The translations under genes were made by a program, and so were the position numbers. From the NCBI GenBank assembly GCA_036939755.1, contig JALLAZ010001486.1, forward strand, positions 1 through 11,458: DNA of 11,458 bases, read 5' to 3'. Positions 7,875 through 11,458 of this stretch are shown here, one piece after another; the stretch's first letter is position 1, and every line of letters starts with the position of its first letter. Under the pieces are notes generated by a model. The model saw only the letters and a list, made by a program, of their open reading frames with translations, was not told the DNA's origin and made no database searches. This DNA comes from Stephanodiscus triporus (taxonomy: Eukaryota; Bacillariophyta; Thalassiosirophyceae; Thalassiosirales; Thalassiosiraceae).

Positions 7875-8109
7875 CAGTGTGTAAAAGTGTATGGAGCGGT
7901 GCATCAGTCGTTTACAACACAGTGTAACGATTACACTTTTGTGTATTCGAATACACTTTTATACACTTTTACACACTTTTGTGTGTTCGAATACACCTTT
8001 ACACACTTTTGTGTGTTCGAATACACTTTTACACACTGTTACACACTTTTACACACTTTTACACACTTTCACACACTTTCACACACTTTCACACACTTTT
8101 GTGTGTTCG
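7875..8109. repeat. 10-bp tandem array (ACACACTTTT) with embedded hairpins
   Basis: Units of about 10 bp (ACACACTTTT, with TTTC variants) alternate with GTGTGTTCGAATACAC blocks. This gives higher-order units of 30-40 bp at 7941, 7981 and 8011. GTGTATTCGAATACAC at 7941-7956 is a perfect 16-bp palindrome. ACACACTTTTGTGTGT, a perfect 6-bp stem with a T4 loop, occurs at 7971, 8001 and 8091. GTGTAACGATTACAC at 7922-7936 is a further hairpin. An 18-bp segment at 7875-7892 is the exact reverse complement of 8021-8038. Open frames across it encode only repeats in all frames and are not genes. Confidence 0.92.
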
Positions 8110-8158
8110 TCTGTCTGGCCCCATTTTCATCTATCGGAGGGAAACTAGTAAAAGGGTG

Positions 8159-8180
8159 CTACATACGTAGCAGTATGTAG
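8159..8180. repeat. Inverted repeat CTACATA/TATGTAG
   Basis: A 7-bp perfect stem (8159-8165 with 8174-8180) has an 8-base loop that itself continues a second small stem (GCTAC/GTAGC). It lies between the tandem array and the GTCTC-rich cluster. Confidence 0.7.
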
Positions 8181-8207
8181 GGTTAAATCGGCGATTACTA
8201 GAGTTGC

Positions 8208-8292
8208 GTCTCGCTGCAAGACCTTGCAAGTCGAGACGTGAGACGAGACCGCGAGACTATGGTCTCGTCTCGCAAGCCCAGTCACGCGAGAC
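8208..8292. repeat. Cluster of seven CGAGAC/GTCTCG motifs with an 11-bp stem-loop
   Basis: Direct CGAGAC copies are at 8232, 8244, 8252 and 8287. Reverse copies (GTCTCG) are at 8208, 8262 and 8267. GAGACGAGACC (8240-8250) and GGTCTCGTCTC (8261-8271) form a perfect 11-bp inverted repeat with a 10-base loop. Confidence 0.88.
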
Positions 8293-8344
8293 ATTTGAGA
8301 CTTGCTCAATATGTACGTACGATATGTACGTAGGACGTAAGGTA

Positions 8345-8692
8345 TTATCCTTTTATTTTTTTTCACTTGCGCGCACCGGCCAAACACAACGCCACAAAGT
8401 CGAGCAGCGGCTTTCCCCCCCGGCTGATCCATAGGTAAATAGTAAAAATTCAATATCTCGGCAACCGATCGTCCGATCGGATCGCCGTTTGAACCCACTT
8501 GGAGCTGATTGTCGCGCGCATGCGGCGAATGCCATTTCGGCTCTGTCTAATGTTCCGTTTTTTTTTAATAATTTATAATTGCAGGTGCGCACCGCCCGAA
8601 ACTCTCCGATCTCCGATCTCCGATCTCCGAGTCCTCCTCTGTCAATCGAAGACCTCCCAAGACAACCTCGCGCTGCACTCGTTGGTGTTGCC
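8345..8692 (+). promoter_or_regulatory. Non-coding leader of the transposase
   Basis: No gene is seen here. It holds a palindrome CCGATCG-TC-CGATCGG at 8465-8480, a T8 tract and AT-rich stretch ending in TTATAATTGCAG at 8574-8583 that looks like a splice acceptor, and 3.9 copies of the 7-mer CTCCGAT at 8604-8631. If the acceptor is used, an untranslated or short coding exon lies upstream. Confidence 0.45.
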
Positions 8693-11295
8693 ATGCCTAC
8701 TAGACTTGAATCCGCCACCTCCATTGGAGACAAGGACAATAATGAAGATGACGTCGTCGCCACTAAAAAAAGGAAGGGGTTGGATGTTCTTGAGATTGAC
8801 GTGTTCCCATCAGATATTGTGGTTGATCATGATGGGAGAGGGGAAATGGAATTGTCACAGGTGTCTGGTATGACCTCCTCTCCGGCCCGTATGGGCAACA
8901 ACACTTCTGCTGGTCCTGGTGCTGGTTCTGGTTCTGTTGCTGAAGATACTGCTACTGCTGCTTTAGCCCGTACTGGCAACAACAAAAGTGTTGATACAAT
9001 GCTAGCTGCTTCTGTTGCTGCTGCTGCAGAAGGTGCAGAAGAGACTTCTGCTGCTGTTGCTACACCTGTCCGTCATCTTATTAAACCTGCTGGAAAGACT
9101 GGTGCCTTTTGGAGTTTTTACGAGTTGTACCATCCCAATCATCATCCTGGGAATTGGCAGAATCTTGCACATTGTACTCTTTGCCAAACTGATATATCTA
9201 TCAAGGGGCAAACAACAACTGGTCTCACAAAGCATTTGCGACACAAGCACCGTGAACAGTACGAGTCAATGAATGATAACAAGGCTGATGACTCACTTAC
9301 ATCAGTGGCTAGTATCTTTCCTAAGAGGGCTAAGGAACCTGATATCCAAGAGAGGAAGATGATGTTCATTTATGTCGCCAGAAATTTCATCATTGAGGGG
9401 TGTCATCCTTTCAGTATTGTTGAGAACTCAGACTTCCGTAACCTATTTCGTCCCTTCAACAAGGATGCAGACCAAATCACCAATGTGTCAAGGGACCAAG
9501 TGAGAGAAGAAATCATGTCTCTTGGTGGCCTAGCAATAAAGGCAACCAAGCTAGAAGTGGAAAAGCATAAGGGTTCGTGGACTACTGACCATTGGACAGG
9601 CATGGATGATGCCACTTACACCACAACCACCTTTCATTTCATTGACAAGGACTGGCAACTAAGGTCCCAACTTGTTGACTTCAAGGTATTCCATGGTACT
9701 ACTAAAGGGGAGGCAATTTATAATGATCAAGTGAAAGTGTTGGAGAAATTCACAACAAAGAACAACGTTGTGATTGGTATTACAGACACTGCTGGTAATA
9801 TGGGTGTCCTTGGACAGTACTTGCGCATGAATGGCATGGAACATGGATATTGCACTGATCATGTTCTGCATCTTGTTGCTAGTAAGGCCTTTAGTAGTGA
9901 GTATCAAACTGCACTTGATAATCAATTCCTTTCTGTTTTTCTAATGAATATCTTTTCTTGCTGTCTCTCTACAGATACAAATGTTCCAAATGTCGATGAA
10001 GTAATGTCTAAGGCTAGAAAAATTATTGAGTACTTCAATAAATCAACTCAGCAAAATGCAAAGCTTCTCCAATTCCAGAAAGACAGCACTCTTGCAATGT
10101 ATTCAGCACCTGGATTGCGGCCAAAGAAGTTACTCCAAGATGTTATTACAAGGTGGTGGTCATCTTATCGCATGCTCAAACGCTTGAGGTTCTTGAAGGC
10201 TCCCTTGATTGCTTTGCATGTGACAGGCAAGATAACATGTGACATGCTGTCCCAAGAGGAATGGCTTGTGCTTGAGCAGATTGAGATATGCTTGGCAATG
10301 ATGGCACAGTGGCAGAGAATCTTGGAAGGGGAGAAGTACCCAACTGGATCATTGGTTGTGTTGGCAGTATTTAGCATTCGTGCACACTTCGTTGACGTTA
10401 TTGCCAGTGCTCATACTCTAGAAAGTGTTAAGAGATTGGCCAAGATCATGCTTGAAGACTTCGACAAGCGCTATCGCCCTCCTGATGGTGCTGGCAACGA
10501 AGGAAAAGTGAATTTCACTCCTGAACCTGTGATTGGGGCAAAAATCGTTACACAGGAGTTCATCCATATTTCTTTATTGCAGCATTCCTTGATCCACGTA
10601 ACAAAAAGGCCTTGAAAAATATGCTGGTATCTGATCAATACAATGCTTTGCAGCAGATGATACTTGACCTTATGGTTCGTGTGGGTGTGGCATTGGCATC
10701 AGACAATGCAACCAAGAACAATAGTGGGGAGGACAGAGCTGAAAAAAATAACCAACAAGAGACAACTCGTACCCGTGATGGAATTGGCTTGGCATTTGAA
10801 AGGTTGTATGATGATGATGATGATGATAACGATGATGATGATATTGGAGCAGATAGTACTACTATTGAGAACAATATTCAAATCAGGTGCCAAGCCCAGC
10901 TTGAGGCATACAAACTTGTTAAGCAAATGAAAATGCGAGACAATGAGGGAAATTTTAACGACCCGCTGAAATACTGGGCTGGCATTGAGCATCAATCCCC
11001 TGAGCTATCTCAACTGGCGAAAGAATTTTTGTCCATCCCTGCTACATCAGCCCCCTCTGAAAGAGTTTGGTCCAGGGCAGCACGGGTTATTAGAGCAAAG
11101 CGAGCTTGTCTTGACCAAGAAATTACAGCTAGGATGATGTTTGCTCAAGAAAATTCTGATCTCATCCATGAATATTGGAATAAGTTGAAGCCAGATGAGC
11201 CATTGCCTAAATACTACCTTCCTCCTCCTCTGACGGATGTAGATGATAATAGCGATTCCATTGATGTTGGACAGAATGACAATTATACATTTTAG
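8693..11295 (+). pseudogene. hAT transposase with N-terminal BED zinc finger, split by one frameshift
   Basis: The first ATG in the long frame is at 8693; the frame is open to 8579 but without an earlier ATG. After an acidic and Ala/Ser/Thr-rich N-terminus, a BED-type finger is visible: aromatic FWSFYELY, then C161, C164, H181 and H186. The catalytic core shows TTDHWTGMDD (D299) and GITDTAGNMG (D365) followed by CTDH (C387/H390). These fit the first two acidic residues and the CxxH of hAT enzymes. The first frame ends in TGA at 10613. The other frame, open from 10525, carries YFFIAAFLDPRNKK, an Asp tract, and the hAT dimerisation domain ending with ATSAPSERVWS, whose Glu (11059-11061) is usually aligned with the third catalytic residue. 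It stops with TAG at 11293. A single lost base in the A-run at 10540-10544 explains the break. Confidence 0.88.
10807..10845 (+). repeat. GAT-repeat coding an Asp tract in the transposase
   Basis: About eleven GAT codons, interrupted by one AAC, encode DDDDDDNDDDD in the variable acidic linker before the dimerisation domain. Such trinucleotide runs vary in length easily. Confidence 0.9.
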
Positions 11296-11458
11296 ATTTT
11301 GAGTAGTTAAGTTTGATAATTAATATTTATTATTCGACATGTCAAACTCTGAGATTGAATTATAGATATATGGTATAGAGTGGGTTTGTTGTTGGCCCAG
11401 ATGTGTGGCAAAATTCCACAAGCTTGGCCGGCATGAGCGGCCGTAACGTGGTGGGGAC
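11296..11458. other. 3' flank of the transposase, no gene
   Basis: The first part is AT-rich with TAATATTTATTATT. Small inverted repeats follow: TGTGG/CCACA around 11404-11420 and GGCCG/CGGCC near 11427-11443. No CGAGAC copies and no complement of the proposed left terminus are present, so the element probably continues beyond the window. Confidence 0.5.

Larger units (their letters stand above)
8199..11458 (+). mobile_element. hAT-superfamily DNA transposon, left end proposed, right end not identified
   Basis: The transposase coding region defines the element. A possible left terminus is TAGAGTTGCGTCTCG at 8199: hAT ends commonly begin C/T-A-R-N-G, and seven copies of CGAGAC/GTCTCG in both orientations follow within 8208-8292, as expected for subterminal transposase-binding sites. 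No matching inverted terminus and no 8-bp target duplication were found before the window ends, so both boundaries are provisional. The coding part is visibly AT-richer than the host genes, consistent with an inserted element. Confidence 0.6.

Noticed and set aside
7902..7904. ATG on the minus strand as protease start
   Set aside because: It is in the same frame as the protease exon but meets a TGA at 7754-7752. The splice pairs I tried either broke the frame or dropped the hydrophobic segment.
7931..8109. CRISPR-like array
   Set aside because: Units are adjacent 10-mers without unique spacers, in a eukaryotic context.
7887..8180. Plus-strand open frames encoding YTFTHF-type repeats
   Set aside because: The 10-bp period leaves all three frames open; the peptides are an artefact of the tandem array.
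11343..11352. CAAACTCTGA as the right terminus of the hAT element
   Set aside because: Its complement begins CAGAGTTTG, superficially like TAGAGTTGC at 8199, but similarity ends after about seven bases, and no CGAGAC cluster or target duplication accompanies it.

Overview
The window looks like nuclear DNA from a stramenopile alga, most likely a diatom. Support comes from short GT-AG introns (87 and 104 nt), GC-rich host genes full of homopolymer and low-complexity codon runs, and a membrane-anchored pepsin-type protease with a thrombospondin-1-like stretch, an architecture I associate with diatoms and relatives. No bacterial operons, rRNA, tRNA or CRISPR were seen. The species assignment is inference.

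Layout: (1) bases 2-1066, plus strand: 3' part of an arrestin-like gene with a duplicated PSAP-containing tail, open at the window edge. (2) 1067-2856: mostly non-coding, with a plausible 72-aa tail-anchored membrane protein on the minus strand (1591-1809), a weaker 63-aa minus-strand candidate (2306-2497) and microsatellites. (3) 2857-4269, plus: intact, intronless TAP42/alpha4-type PP2A regulator. (4) 4270-4704: convergent intergenic space starting with two microsatellites. (5) 4705 to about 7679, minus: three-exon A1 aspartyl protease homologue. (6) 7875-8345: a 10-bp tandem array with hairpin units, then clustered inverted repeats. (7) 8693-11295, plus: an AT-richer hAT transposase with an N-terminal BED finger and C-terminal dimerisation domain, broken by one frameshift. 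A possible left end lies at 8199; no right end was identified.

The most notable region is the protease. Its first catalytic triad reads Asn-Thr-Gly instead of Asp-Thr-Gly, an in-frame TGA splits the protease domain, and its signal-type hydrophobic segment is out of frame across a poly-G run with no visible ATG. The downstream exons remain open and have good splice sites. It is either a recently dying gene or a non-catalytic homologue with an unusual or mis-sequenced 5' part. The repeat array and hAT element lie directly upstream, in what should be its promoter. I found no convincing new multi-gene system; host genes look unrelated in function.
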